DNA from: [Clostridium] scindens
GTDB lineage: Bacteria; Bacillota; Clostridia; Lachnospirales; Lachnospiraceae
DNA: 64,000 nt
Assembly (NCBI RefSeq): GCF_019597925.1
Contig: NZ_CP080442.1
Coordinates: 2,274,001 to 2,338,000, forward strand
Direction: 5' to 3'
Shown here: positions 44,334-52,937 of the stretch, piece by piece
How the letters are laid out: each line of letters starts with the position of its first letter
Numbering within the stretch: position 1 is the first letter of the stretch
Notes under the pieces: generated by a model
What the model was told of the DNA's origin: nothing
Seen by the model: the letters and a program-made list of their open reading frames with translations, nothing else
The model's database searches: none
Position numbers and translations under genes: made by a program

Positions 44334-45830
44334 TTACAATCCTGAGGCATACCTCATGATTTCTTCTTCCTCAACTGCATGTCCCTTTCCACACCGCAAT
44401 TCTCCTGTCACTTCCCCATTCCACATAACCAGCATTCTATCGCTTAAGAGCATGGCTTCCGGAAGTTCGGATGAAATCATTAATATTGCAGTTCCATCGC
44501 TCGCCAATTTCCTCAAAATCTCATAGATCTCCTGCTTCGCCCCTACGTCCACGCCCCGTGTCGGCTCATCTACAATCAATATCTTTGGATTCACAAGCAG
44601 CCATTTCGCTATTACTACCTTCTGCTGGTTTCCACCACTCAGATTAATAACCCTTCCTTTTATAGATGGCGCTGCAATATGCAGTTTTTCCTTATATTCT
44701 TCCGCGATAGCGGATATTCTTCGCTTATCGATGAATCGCCTTTTTATGATTCTTTTTAGGTTGCCGGACACGACATTCTCCTCAATGCTCATTTCCAGAA
44801 ATAGTCCCTGCAGCTTGCGATCCTCCGGCAAGTATCCGATACCATTTTTTATGGCTTCAAGCGGGGATCCAATCTGCACTTTCTTTCCTTCCACATATAT
44901 CTCCCCTGTACAGCTTTTATCTGCCCCGAATATTGCCATTGCAACTTCTGTCCTGCCTGCTCCGGCGAGGCCGACGAGAGAAAGTATCTCTCCTTTTCTC
45001 AATGAGAAATTAATATTGTGAAACCGACTTCCTCTAAGAGATTTGACATCCAGAACCACTTCATCCCTGACTGTCGACTCGAACTCGTGTTTTTCCAGCT
45101 TCCTTCCAACCATCATCCGGATAATCTCGTCGATATTAATATCGCTGGCATTTGTTGTTCCCTGGCACTTTCCATCCCGCATTACGGTAATCCTGTCTGC
45201 CACCTCGAACACTTCTGTCAGCATATGCGATATGTATATGATGGATACGCCCTTGCCAGTGAGTTCCTTTATGAGCGAGAACAATAATTCCTTCTCTGTT
45301 TCTGTAATCGTCGCAGTCGGCTCATCCAGCAGAAGAAGCTGTGGATCCTGCGATAAAGCCTTTGCGATCTCTACCATTTGCTGCTTCGCCGGAGGAAGTT
45401 CCCCGACCAAAGTTTTGGCGCTGATGTTTCCAAGATTAAGCGTTTCTAAAAACTGTTCCGTCATTGCGGTTAATTTTTTAGAGTCTATAAGCTTGAATCG
45501 ATTGACAGGCTGGCGCGCGGCAAAAATATTTTCTGCTACATTCAAGCCATCGATCAGGCTTCTTTCCTGATATACGATCGATATTCCAAGATCCTGCGCA
45601 CTTTTCTGACTTTCTATCTGAACTTCTTTCCCTTTCCAGAAAATGCTACCTTCGTCCGCTTTATAATTTCCGGATATGATATTCATCAGCGTACTCTTTC
45701 CAGCGCCATTCTCTCCAACCAATGCATGGACTTCTCCTTTCTTGATATCTATGCTTACATGATCAAGCGCTTTTACGCCGGGAAACGATTTGCTTATCTG
45801 TTCTAAATGTAAAAGTATTTCCTGCTCCAT
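44334..45830 (-). CDS. Sugar ABC transporter ATPase with two nucleotide-binding domains (RbsA family)
   Basis: The 498-residue protein has two ABC domains. The first has Walker A GENGAGKSTLMN (about 37-48), signature LPPAKQQMVEIAK and DEPTATI. The second has the degenerate loop GLAGAGRTEVA, signature LSGGNQQKVVIAKWL and DEPTRGVD. Length is standard for RbsA/MglA proteins. It follows the LacI gene by 48 bases. Confidence 0.96.
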   Translation of the reverse strand: MEQEILLHLEQISKSFPGVKALDHVSIDIKKGEVHALVGENGAGKSTLMNIISGNYKADEGSIFWKGKEVQIESQKSAQDLGISIVYQERSLIDGLNVAENIFAARQPVNRFKLIDSKKLTAMTEQFLETLNLGNISAKTLVGELPPAKQQMVEIAKALSQDPQLLLLDEPTATITETEKELLFSLIKELTGKGVSIIYISHMLTEVFEVADRITVMRDGKCQGTTNASDINIDEIIRMMVGRKLEKHEFESTVRDEVVLDVKSLRGSRFHNINFSLRKGEILSLVGLAGAGRTEVAMAIFGADKSCTGEIYVEGKKVQIGSPLEAIKNGIGYLPEDRKLQGLFLEMSIEENVVSGNLKRIIKRRFIDKRRISAIAEEYKEKLHIAAPSIKGRVINLSGGNQQKVVIAKWLLVNPKILIVDEPTRGVDVGAKQEIYEILRKLASDGTAILMISSELPEAMLLSDRMLVMWNGEVTGELRCGKGHAVEEEEIMRYASGL

Positions 45831-45878
45831 ATTTCTCCTTCCTTTCCATACAACCCTCTAACTTTTACGGTGTCCGTT

Positions 45879-46898
45879 TCATGTGCCTGGCTTAGCCGTA
45901 CTTTTTCTTACGATCAGTTCCGGCTGGAATGTAATGCTGGAATAATTCTTTTTGGGACTGTAAATCGCCTGAATGATCAGATTCAAGGCATCCTGCCCCA
46001 TCTTATATGCAGGCTGGTGTACCGTGGTTAGCGGCACTTCCATCAGTTCTGAAAACTGCAGATCATCATATCCCACCACCGATAAATCTTCTGGTATTTT
46101 TCTGCCGCAAAGCCTTGCCTGCTGATAGATGCCATATGCCATCAGATCGTTGCATGAGAAGATTGCCGTGATATCTTCCTCAAACAGTTCCTTTGCCAGC
46201 GCAAATCCAGACTTCGTATGATAGTCTCCCTCCTTGATATAGCCGGTGTTAAAAGCAACATTATACTCAATCAAGGCTTTCAGGTATCCATAGTATCTCT
46301 GCTTGGATGATTGGGCACCCAAAGGCCCGGTAATACATCCGATCTTACGATGCCCCAATTCCAGCAGATGCTTGGTTGCCAGATAGCCTCCTACTTCGTT
46401 ATCCGTAATCACATATACAGAATCATGGTGCGGCACTACCCGGTCCAGCAGGATTACTGGCTTTTCATACTGGCTTAAGATCTCAAAACAGTCTTTTGCC
46501 TTGTTGTCTTCTGCATTGACCGCCATCGCAAAAATAATGCCATCTACCCCTCTGCTGACCAGCATGTTTACGTATTCCACATCGCTTGACGGATTGTCGT
46601 TGGTATTGCATAGTATCAGATTGTAGCCCAGCCTCTGGCATTCTGCCTCTGCCCCCTTTGCGATTTCCGCAAAAAACATGTTCGTTACATCTGGTATGAT
46701 CAGGCCAACAGTTTTTGTCTTTTGGGTAACCAGGCTTGCGGCCATCTGGTTCGGCATATACTGCAATTCATTTGCAACGTCCCATATTCTCTTGCAAGTA
46801 TCCGGAGGTATTCGATGGTTCTTATTATTAAGAACTAAAGATACGCTTGACACCGAGACGCCTGCCTTTTTTGCTATATCTTTAATCGTTACTCTCAC
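45879..46898 (-). CDS. LacI-family transcriptional regulator of the sugar operon
   Basis: The 339-residue regulator has the LacI N-terminal HTH (TIKDIAKKAGVSVSSVSLVLNNK) and hinge, then a periplasmic-binding-like effector domain with AFSCNDLMAYGIYQ-like AIFSCNDLMAYG. It is the first gene of the carbohydrate operon, and operator-like palindromes overlap its own promoter, so it should autoregulate and control the 13-gene operon in response to the sugar or a phosphate ester. Start ATG 46898. Confidence 0.94.
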   Translation of the reverse strand: MRVTIKDIAKKAGVSVSSVSLVLNNKNHRIPPDTCKRIWDVANELQYMPNQMAASLVTQKTKTVGLIIPDVTNMFFAEIAKGAEAECQRLGYNLILCNTNDNPSSDVEYVNMLVSRGVDGIIFAMAVNAEDNKAKDCFEILSQYEKPVILLDRVVPHHDSVYVITDNEVGGYLATKHLLELGHRKIGCITGPLGAQSSKQRYYGYLKALIEYNVAFNTGYIKEGDYHTKSGFALAKELFEEDITAIFSCNDLMAYGIYQQARLCGRKIPEDLSVVGYDDLQFSELMEVPLTTVHQPAYKMGQDALNLIIQAIYSPKKNYSSITFQPELIVRKSTAKPGT

Positions 46899-46980
46899 CT
46901 TTGTCCCTCCTTTCTTTTTATTATCCTTTTCGGCTTAAATAATCTTCCTTGAATAGTTTGAATATTTCATAAATATTCGG

Positions 46981-47025
46981 TAAAACGTTTTATCCAATTA
47001 TAAATTGTTAAAACATTTTTGTCAA
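46981..47025 (-). promoter_or_regulatory. Promoter and LacI-type operators of the sugar operon
   Basis: Minus strand: TTGACA (47020-47025), 17-base spacer, TATAAT (46997-47002). A perfect palindrome TAAAACGTTTTA (46981-46992), the shape of LacI-family operators with a central CG, lies just after the start site. A related half-perfect site TGTTTTAACA (47006-47015) sits inside the spacer. Binding at both would block polymerase. Confidence 0.85.
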
Positions 47026-47170
47026 TGGTTTATTTTGATATTTTTGTGCATTTTGCCTTAAATTTCAATTTTTATCTTATATATTTATACTATTTTACCA
47101 ACTATTTTTTCCTCTATATGCCCATTTTGCACTATTTTTAAGGATTATTTTTAAATTTTTCCGTCATTTC

Positions 47171-47190
47171 GTTTACCAACAGTGGTAAAC
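47171..47190. promoter_or_regulatory. Inverted repeat GTTTACC-N6-GGTAAAC
   Basis: A perfect 7-bp dyad in the AT-rich gap 46899-47426, about 150 bases upstream of the LacI promoter. The half-site GGTAAA also occurs at the LacI operator, so it may be an upstream auxiliary operator. The remainder of the gap, 47030-47255, is very AT-rich and has no gene that I can see. Confidence 0.45.
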
Positions 47191-47255
47191 AAATTTTACT
47201 AATTTTCAGTTTATTTTTTGAGTTTTCTTTTATTATCCACATTTCAAATTCGCGC

Positions 47256-47285
47256 AAAAAAAGAACCCTGAAAATTCAGAGTTCC
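47256..47285 (-). terminator. Terminator after metA
   Basis: Minus-strand hairpin GGAACTCTGAattTTCAGGGTTC (47263-47285, nearly perfect arms) followed by seven T (47256-47262). It lies about 140 bases past the metA stop. Confidence 0.82.
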
Positions 47286-47426
47286 TTCAAAATCCGACAG
47301 ATACTATTTTTTACTCCTATTTATCCCTGGTTTATACCCCCATTGTACTCCCAAATTTACGATAAACGATGATATTTTACGGTATTTTATAAAAATCTAA
47401 AATTTTATAACCCTTAGAAATCCCCC

Positions 47427-48347
47427 TTAAAACGGCGTTCCGTCCAAATCATAGGGCGTAATCTGGTAAACGTAATAATTCAGCCAGTTGGTATACAGAT
47501 TGTTGGCTGTGGCACGCCACGTAAGGAGCGGCTTATTCTCCGGATTGTCATCCTCGTAATAGTTCTTGGGCATCTCGATCGGCAGGCCCTTGCTAAGATC
47601 CCTTTTATATTCCCCGTCCAGAGTCACGCGGTCATATTCCGGATGGCCCATAACGAAGATCTGACGGCCTTCTTCTGCCATTGCAAGGAACAGCCCTGCT
47701 TCTTCTGATTCAGCCAGCACAGTCAGGCGGGGTTCCGCATGAATCTTCTCCATCGGCACATCCGTATGTCTGGAATGCGGGGCAAGGAATACATCATCGA
47801 AGCCTCGAACCAGCGGAATCTTGCGGTTCATCACCTTATGCCAGAACACGCCGAACAGTTTGTGGTCCAGTGCCACCTTATCGATTCCATAATGATAGTA
47901 GAGGCCTGCCTGGGCTCCCCAGCATAGGTGGAGCGTAGATGTCACATGGGTCTTGCTCCACTCCATGATTTCCTTAAGTTCCTGCCAATAGTCCACGTCT
48001 TCGAAAGGTATCTGCTCCACCGGCGCTCCAGTAATGATGAATCCGTCAAACTTCTTATCTCTTACTTCACTGAACTTCTGGTAGAATTTATTCAGATGGC
48101 TGGTTGGCGTATTCTTGGACTCATGGCTGGATACGGTGATAAACGATACGTCCACCTGAAGGGGCGTATTGGATAAAGACCTCAGTATCTGCAGTTCCGT
48201 GTCTTCCTTAAGCGGCATAAGGTTAAGAAGGCCGATCTTGATCGGCCGTATATCCTGATGCGTTGCCCGATGTTCATCCATCACAAATATATTTTCTCTT
48301 TCCAATATCTCCTTTACCGGGAGATCATTCTGAACTCTGATTGGCAT
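47427..48347 (-). CDS. metA: Homoserine O-acyltransferase (acetyl-CoA-type MetA)
   Basis: The 306-residue enzyme has the MetA catalytic Cys142 in LHLCWGAQA and the conserved ITGAPVE segment. Position 111 is Glu, not the Gly of E. coli MetA; in this family Glu111 is associated with use of acetyl-CoA, Gly with succinyl-CoA. It should therefore make O-acetylhomoserine for methionine synthesis. It starts 5 bases after the AI-2E gene, so it is cotranscribed. No SAM riboswitch is visible in front of the pair. Confidence 0.95.
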   Translation of the reverse strand: MPIRVQNDLPVKEILERENIFVMDEHRATHQDIRPIKIGLLNLMPLKEDTELQILRSLSNTPLQVDVSFITVSSHESKNTPTSHLNKFYQKFSEVRDKKFDGFIITGAPVEQIPFEDVDYWQELKEIMEWSKTHVTSTLHLCWGAQAGLYYHYGIDKVALDHKLFGVFWHKVMNRKIPLVRGFDDVFLAPHSRHTDVPMEKIHAEPRLTVLAESEEAGLFLAMAEEGRQIFVMGHPEYDRVTLDGEYKRDLSKGLPIEMPKNYYEDDNPENKPLLTWRATANNLYTNWLNYYVYQITPYDLDGTPF

Positions 48348-48352
48348 AGTCT

Positions 48353-49726
48353 TTATTCCCCTTTTTCTTTGTTATTGTCTTCGTTTCCATCTCCATCCTC
48401 CTCGGAATGGTAATACTTCCCGTCGTCATCCACATAACTCATGGCATCATAGAAGTTGGAGTTGGCAGGCAGCTTCTTGCGCTCCAGGCGATAATTCATT
48501 ATCATCTGCACAATATAATACAGCACGGCAAAGGTAGGCACGCCCATGATCATTCCCACGAATCCGAACAGGCCTCCTCCAAGAAGGATTGCCACGATTA
48601 CCCAGAATGCTGACAGGCCTGTCGAATTGCCCAGGATCTTCGGCCCCAGGATGTTGCCGTCAAACTGCTGCAGCAAAAGAATGAATATGATAAAATACAG
48701 TCCTTTGATCGGATCCGCCAGCATAATGAGGATCGCGCTTGGAATCGCTCCGATATACGGTCCGAAGAATGGGATTACATTCGTTACTCCTACGATCACG
48801 CTGACCAGCACGGCATAAGGCATATTCAATATGGTGAGCCCGAAAAAGCACAGTACCCCGATAATGGCGGAATCAATAATCTTTCCGATAATAAAGCCGC
48901 CGAATATCTCGTTGCTTTTCGTCGTCAGATGCAGCACCATATTGGCATGCCTGGGAGACAGGATCGCATAGACGCATTTCTTCGTCTGGCGGATAAAGGT
49001 CTCCTTGCTGAACAATATGTACACTGAAATGATGATTCCGATCAGTGCATTGAATATTTCGTTTAGGATATTGATCACGCCTACCGTCAGGTTGGACATA
49101 ATCTCATTGGCGCGTCCCAGCAGATCCGTTCTAAGCCACTTCTGCAGCATGTCCGTTCCTTCTTCAATAGCGGCCTTAATAAGCGTGCCGGTAGTAGAAT
49201 CGTCGATCTTTATAGTGTTGAGCTTATCAACCAAATCATTGAGCTGTCCCGGAAGGGTGAACACCAGGTTCCGGATGCTTGAATAAAGTTCCGGAATCAG
49301 CATGTTGCAAAGAGTCACCACCAGCACCAGCAAAAGGATCAGAGCCATCAGGATTCCGATTCCTCTGGCAGTCTTCTTTGCCCTGCCCGGAGTCTTTAGC
49401 TTCTTCTCCAGTACAGGGGCCAGGTACTTGTCCGCCTTCTTCACGATCGGATTCAGCAGATAGGCGATGACGCAGCCATAGACTACTGGCTTAAGGACCT
49501 GGAATATCTTTGAGAACCCTTCGGACAGGTTCGTCACTCTAAGCAGGGCAAAATAAAACAGGATGCTGGCGGCCACCACCAGAAAATACGTCATTCCCCG
49601 GCTAAACTGCTGCCGGAGTTTTGATGGGCCGCTTCCGCCCAATTTCGGCCGGCTGGAATAATATGCGTTCTGGCCGCGCTCTTTCTCCTTTTGGATGCTG
49701 TCTACGCTTGCTTCTTCTTTATTCAT
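48353..49726 (-). CDS. AI-2E family transporter (PerM/YdiK-like)
   Basis: A roughly 457-residue membrane protein with a charged N-terminus and about 8 helices. The signature region GVTNVIPFFGPYIGAIPSAILIM (residues about 320-342, here shortened) is typical of AI-2E/TerC-like exporters. Substrates in this family include Na+/H+ or autoinducer-like molecules; none can be assigned. The hydrophilic acidic tail (DDDGKYYHSEEDGD) is cytoplasmic by prediction. ATG 49726 (MNKEEA) follows AGAGGAAG; an upstream start at 49792 was rejected. Confidence 0.88.
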   Translation of the reverse strand: MNKEEASVDSIQKEKERGQNAYYSSRPKLGGSGPSKLRQQFSRGMTYFLVVAASILFYFALLRVTNLSEGFSKIFQVLKPVVYGCVIAYLLNPIVKKADKYLAPVLEKKLKTPGRAKKTARGIGILMALILLLVLVVTLCNMLIPELYSSIRNLVFTLPGQLNDLVDKLNTIKIDDSTTGTLIKAAIEEGTDMLQKWLRTDLLGRANEIMSNLTVGVINILNEIFNALIGIIISVYILFSKETFIRQTKKCVYAILSPRHANMVLHLTTKSNEIFGGFIIGKIIDSAIIGVLCFFGLTILNMPYAVLVSVIVGVTNVIPFFGPYIGAIPSAILIMLADPIKGLYFIIFILLLQQFDGNILGPKILGNSTGLSAFWVIVAILLGGGLFGFVGMIMGVPTFAVLYYIVQMIMNYRLERKKLPANSNFYDAMSYVDDDGKYYHSEEDGDGNEDNNKEKGE

Positions 49727-49790
49727 TCTATCTTCCTCTTCTCTTACACAGATAAAATAATTATAACCGTTGAACAAATATGCGTCAACC

Positions 49791-49820
49791 AAAAAGGAAG
49801 CCCGAAGGCTTCCCTTTTTC
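49791..49820. terminator. Bidirectional terminator between the DUF1540 and AI-2E genes
   Basis: GGAAGCC-CGAA-GGCTTCC (49796-49813), a 7-bp stem with a stable tetraloop, A-rich before and T-rich after. It ends the DUF1540 gene on the minus strand. Confidence 0.85.
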
Positions 49821-49831
49821 TGCTCTGCTTC

Positions 49832-50152
49832 TTAGTTGCATCCACACTTGAATGTGGCGCATTCGGTCTGCTCGCACTGGCAGGCATTGCTTCCTTCCAC
49901 GCCGATCTTTCCTGCGTGGCACTCGCATTTCTCATTGTAAATACATTCGGTAGCCTTGCAGTCGATGCAGCTGCATGCAGATGCCTGTCCATTCACATCA
50001 CTGTAGGAATCACCCTTGCGCTCCTCAAAGCTGTCGCAGCATGTTTCTTCTGAACGCTTTGCTGAACTTCCTCCTACGATAATGCGCTCCAAATCACAGT
50101 AGAAATTCTTGTTGTGCGTACATGTCTGTACTGTACATTTCAATTCTGGCAT
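49832..50152 (-). CDS. Cysteine-rich tandem DUF1540 protein
   Basis: The 106-residue protein has two similar halves, each with a CTVQTC-like or CxxxxC opening, a C-x-C or C-x-L centre and a T-x-C-x3-C end (e.g. EETCCDSF, ECATFKCGC). It matches the DUF1540 repeat common in Clostridia. The regular cysteines suggest metal binding or disulfides; no function is known. ATG 50152 follows a GGAGG site. It is followed by the terminator at 49791. Confidence 0.88.
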   Translation of the reverse strand: MPELKCTVQTCTHNKNFYCDLERIIVGGSSAKRSEETCCDSFEERKGDSYSDVNGQASACSCIDCKATECIYNEKCECHAGKIGVEGSNACQCEQTECATFKCGCN

Positions 50153-50225
50153 AATATTACCTCCTAATCATTCAAGAATATCGAGATTTATTATGCCCTG
50201 TTTTTTTATTTCTACTCTGTACTTC

Positions 50226-52151
50226 TTAATCCTCTTTCGTAACTTCGCGCTGAACCTTTGCCTGTATCTCTTCTTTGATCGCATCGATGAATGAAGCGAT
50301 GTCCTTCTGGCCTTCATCCCCGGCAAATCTGCTTCTTACGGATACCAGATTCTGCTCTTCTTCTTTTGCCCCCACTACGAGCATGTATGGGATCTTGTTC
50401 ATCTGCGCTTCCCTGATCTTGTAGCCGATCTTCTCAGCCCTCTCGTCCAATTCTGCGCGGATCCCCGCTTCTTCCAGCTGTGCCAGCACCTTCTTTCCGT
50501 ATTCCAGATGCTTCTCAGATATTGGAAGAACCTTTACCTGGACTGGCGCAAGCCATGTTGGGAAAGCCCCGGCAAAATGCTCGATCAGAATTCCGATAAA
50601 ACGCTCGATCGATCCGAATGCTACACGGTGGATCATGATCGGGCGATGCTTCTCTCCGTCAGCCCCGGTATACTCCAAGTCAAAACGCTGCGGCATCTGC
50701 ATGTCAAGCTGGATGGTTCCGCACTGCCATGTCCTTCCGATGGAATCTTCCAGATGGAAGTCGATCTTTGGCCCATAGAATGCGCCGTCTCCTTCATTTA
50801 CCATATAATCAAGCCCCAGATCATCCAGAGCGCCTCTTAAGCCTTCAGTCGCCATCTCCCAGTCTTCATCGCTGCCCATGCTGTTCTCCGGCCGCGTAGA
50901 CAGTTCTACGTGGTACTTGAATCCGAACAGGCTGTAGATCTCGTCAATCAGCCGTGCTACGCCTTTGATCTCGTCTCTGGTCTGCTCCGGAGTCATGAAG
51001 ATATGGGCATCGTCCTGGGTAAAGCAGCGGACGCGGAACAGGCCGTGGAGAGCGCCTGACTTCTCGTGTCTGTGTACCAGGCCAAGCTCGCCCATGCGAA
51101 GCGGAAGGTCTTTGTAAGAACGCGGCTCGGACTTGTATACCAGCATGCCGCCCGGACAGTTCATAGGCTTGACCGCATAGTCTTCCTCATCGATCATGGT
51201 GGTGTACATATTGTCTTTATAATGATCCCAGTGCCCGGAATTCTCCCACAGATGCCTGCTCAGGATAATAGGCGTGGATACTTCCACATATCCGTTTTCT
51301 TTGTGCAGTTCTCTCCAATAATCCAGAAGCGTATTCTTAAGAACCATTCCTTTTGGAAGGAAGAACGGGAATCCAGGGCCTTCGTCGCACATCATGAACA
51401 GGCCAAGCTCCCTGCCAAGTTTTCTGTGGTCACGCTTTTTCGCCTCCTCCATCATGTGGAGGTATTCTTCCAGGTCTGCCTTCTTCGGGTAGGAAATGCC
51501 ATAGATTCTGGTAAGCATCTTGTTCTTTTCGCTTCCGCGCCAGTATGCGCCTGCAAGGCTTGTCAGCTTGAAAGCCTTAACCGCTTTTGTAGACATAAGG
51601 TGCGGTCCTGCGCACAGATCTACAAATTCGCCTTGCTTGTAGAAGCTGATCTCCTCGCCTTCCGGCAGATCTTCTACCAATTCTACTTTATATGGTTCGT
51701 TATTTTCTTTAAAATATGCGATGGCTTCTTCCCTTGTCTTGGTAAAGCGTTCGATAGGCAATGCTTCTTTGACGATCTTTTTCATCTCCGCTTCGATTTT
51801 TTCCAGATCTTCCGCGACAAATGGCGTCTCGCGATCCAAATCATAATAGAATCCATTGTCAATGGATGGGCCGATGGCCAGTTTTGTCTCCGGATAGAGA
51901 CGCTTGATCGCCTGGGCCATAATATGGGATGTGGTATGCCAGAATGCGCCCCGTCCGTCTTCAGAGTCGAATGTCAGCAGTTCCAGCTCGCAGTCCTTGG
52001 AAACGTCCGTCCTCAAGTCAACGATATCCCCGTCTATCTTTGCGCAGGTCGCTGCCCTTGCCAGCCCTTCGCTGATATCTTTTGCAATATCCAATACGGA
52101 CATGCTTCTTTCATACTCTTTTACAGAGCCATCTTTCAGTGTAATCTTCAT
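50226..52151 (-). CDS. thrS: Threonyl-tRNA synthetase
   Basis: The 641-residue enzyme has the TGS domain (1-60), the editing domain with HTTSHIMAQ (about 73-81) and CAGPHL (about 180), the class II catalytic core with motif 2 (FRVRCFTQDDAHIF) and motif 3 (GSIERFIGIL), and the anticodon domain. It charges tRNA-Thr and clears Ser-tRNA-Thr. It is second in an operon behind a threonine T-box, 34 bases after a thioesterase gene. Confidence 0.98.
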   Translation of the reverse strand: MKITLKDGSVKEYERSMSVLDIAKDISEGLARAATCAKIDGDIVDLRTDVSKDCELELLTFDSEDGRGAFWHTTSHIMAQAIKRLYPETKLAIGPSIDNGFYYDLDRETPFVAEDLEKIEAEMKKIVKEALPIERFTKTREEAIAYFKENNEPYKVELVEDLPEGEEISFYKQGEFVDLCAGPHLMSTKAVKAFKLTSLAGAYWRGSEKNKMLTRIYGISYPKKADLEEYLHMMEEAKKRDHRKLGRELGLFMMCDEGPGFPFFLPKGMVLKNTLLDYWRELHKENGYVEVSTPIILSRHLWENSGHWDHYKDNMYTTMIDEEDYAVKPMNCPGGMLVYKSEPRSYKDLPLRMGELGLVHRHEKSGALHGLFRVRCFTQDDAHIFMTPEQTRDEIKGVARLIDEIYSLFGFKYHVELSTRPENSMGSDEDWEMATEGLRGALDDLGLDYMVNEGDGAFYGPKIDFHLEDSIGRTWQCGTIQLDMQMPQRFDLEYTGADGEKHRPIMIHRVAFGSIERFIGILIEHFAGAFPTWLAPVQVKVLPISEKHLEYGKKVLAQLEEAGIRAELDERAEKIGYKIREAQMNKIPYMLVVGAKEEEQNLVSVRSRFAGDEGQKDIASFIDAIKEEIQAKVQREVTKED

Positions 52152-52185
52152 AATCTGTACCCTCTCTTTTCTTTCTTGATATACT

Positions 52186-52611
52186 CTATTTATTTTTGTG
52201 GTCTTCCAGACCTTTTACAAACATGTTGTGGAACTCCAGGCACGTCTGCTTTAGCGCAAGCGGCTTTCCCTCCCGGTTAATGAAGCAATGCCTGGTGATT
52301 CCCCGGCAGTGGACCATCTGGGTCTTGTCCGAGATCACTTCGTATCCCACGGTCAGCTTGATGCCATTGTACTCCTTGACGAAGGTTTCTATGGTCACCG
52401 TCTCCCCGAAATGGACCATCCTCAGATAATCTGCTTCAACGGACAGCACCGGGCTTAGAATTCCCTTTTCTTCCATCTGGTCATATCCCAGTCCCATCTG
52501 CTCCATATAATCGGTCCGTGCTTCTTCAAACCAGCGGATATAGTTGGAATGATGCACAATTCCCATCTGATCTGTCTCATAATACTGTACCTTGTGCTTG
52601 TAAGGCTTCAT
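52186..52611 (-). CDS. Acyl-CoA thioesterase (4HBT hot-dog family)
   Basis: The 141-residue hot-dog protein has the 4HBT pattern near the N-terminus (YETDQMGIVHHSNYIRWFEEAR; Asp14 as probable catalytic residue) and a CRGITRHCFIN strand. It hydrolyses an acyl-CoA; substrate unknown. It lies directly after the Thr T-box and before thrS, so it must be induced with thrS on threonine starvation. ATG 52611 was chosen; the ORF to 52680 overlaps the T-box terminator. Confidence 0.88.
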   Translation of the reverse strand: MKPYKHKVQYYETDQMGIVHHSNYIRWFEEARTDYMEQMGLGYDQMEEKGILSPVLSVEADYLRMVHFGETVTIETFVKEYNGIKLTVGYEVISDKTQMVHCRGITRHCFINREGKPLALKQTCLEFHNMFVKGLEDHKNK

Positions 52612-52655
52612 CTTTCCCGTCCTTTCCTGCCTTTCGGGCATGTCATAGCATGGAA

Positions 52656-52937
52656 TAAAAAAGTCCCTTACAGCCTGCATGCTGTAAGGGACGAGTTCAT
52701 CAAGTCTCGCGGTTCCACCCTGCTTGAACTGGCGTATTCGCCAGAACCACTTCTTTCATGATGATAACGGAATCACCGGACTGTTTTGCAGCCACTCGGA
52801 GGTAGTCTTCAGAAGGTTCCGCAATAAGGAGCTTGCAGCCTTTGGCTCCTCTCTCTGTAATTCTTCCCCAACCTACTCGTCTCGTCAACGTGTTTTGATA
52901 TATGTTACCATTATAACACTGTCTTATTCTTTGTCAA
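52656..52937 (-). promoter_or_regulatory. Threonine T-box leader upstream of thioesterase-thrS
   Basis: Minus strand: TTGACA (52932-52937, inside the end of the GGDEF-EAL gene), 16-base spacer, TATAAT (52910-52915). Stem I carries AGAGAGAGGAGCC. The specifier is ACT (52804-52806, Thr) in GAAGACTACCTCCGAG. The T-box is AGGGTGGAACCGCGA (52706-52720). Terminator GTCCCTTACAGC/GCTGTAAGGGAC is followed by six T (52656-52661). It matches the Thr enzyme downstream. Confidence 0.93.

Noticed and set aside
48348..49790. SAM riboswitch or methionine T-box in front of metA
   Set aside because: Only 5 bases separate metA from the AI-2E gene, and the region before that gene is a short AT-rich gap with a terminator.
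51066..52280. 404-codon plus-strand frame antisense to thrS
   Set aside because: thrS is certain on the minus strand; the antisense frame follows its codon bias and has no recognisable domain.
52612..52888. Frame extending the thioesterase to 52680 and a 62-codon frame at 52700-52888
   Set aside because: Both cross the T-box terminator or T-box helices; the ATG at 52611 is better placed.
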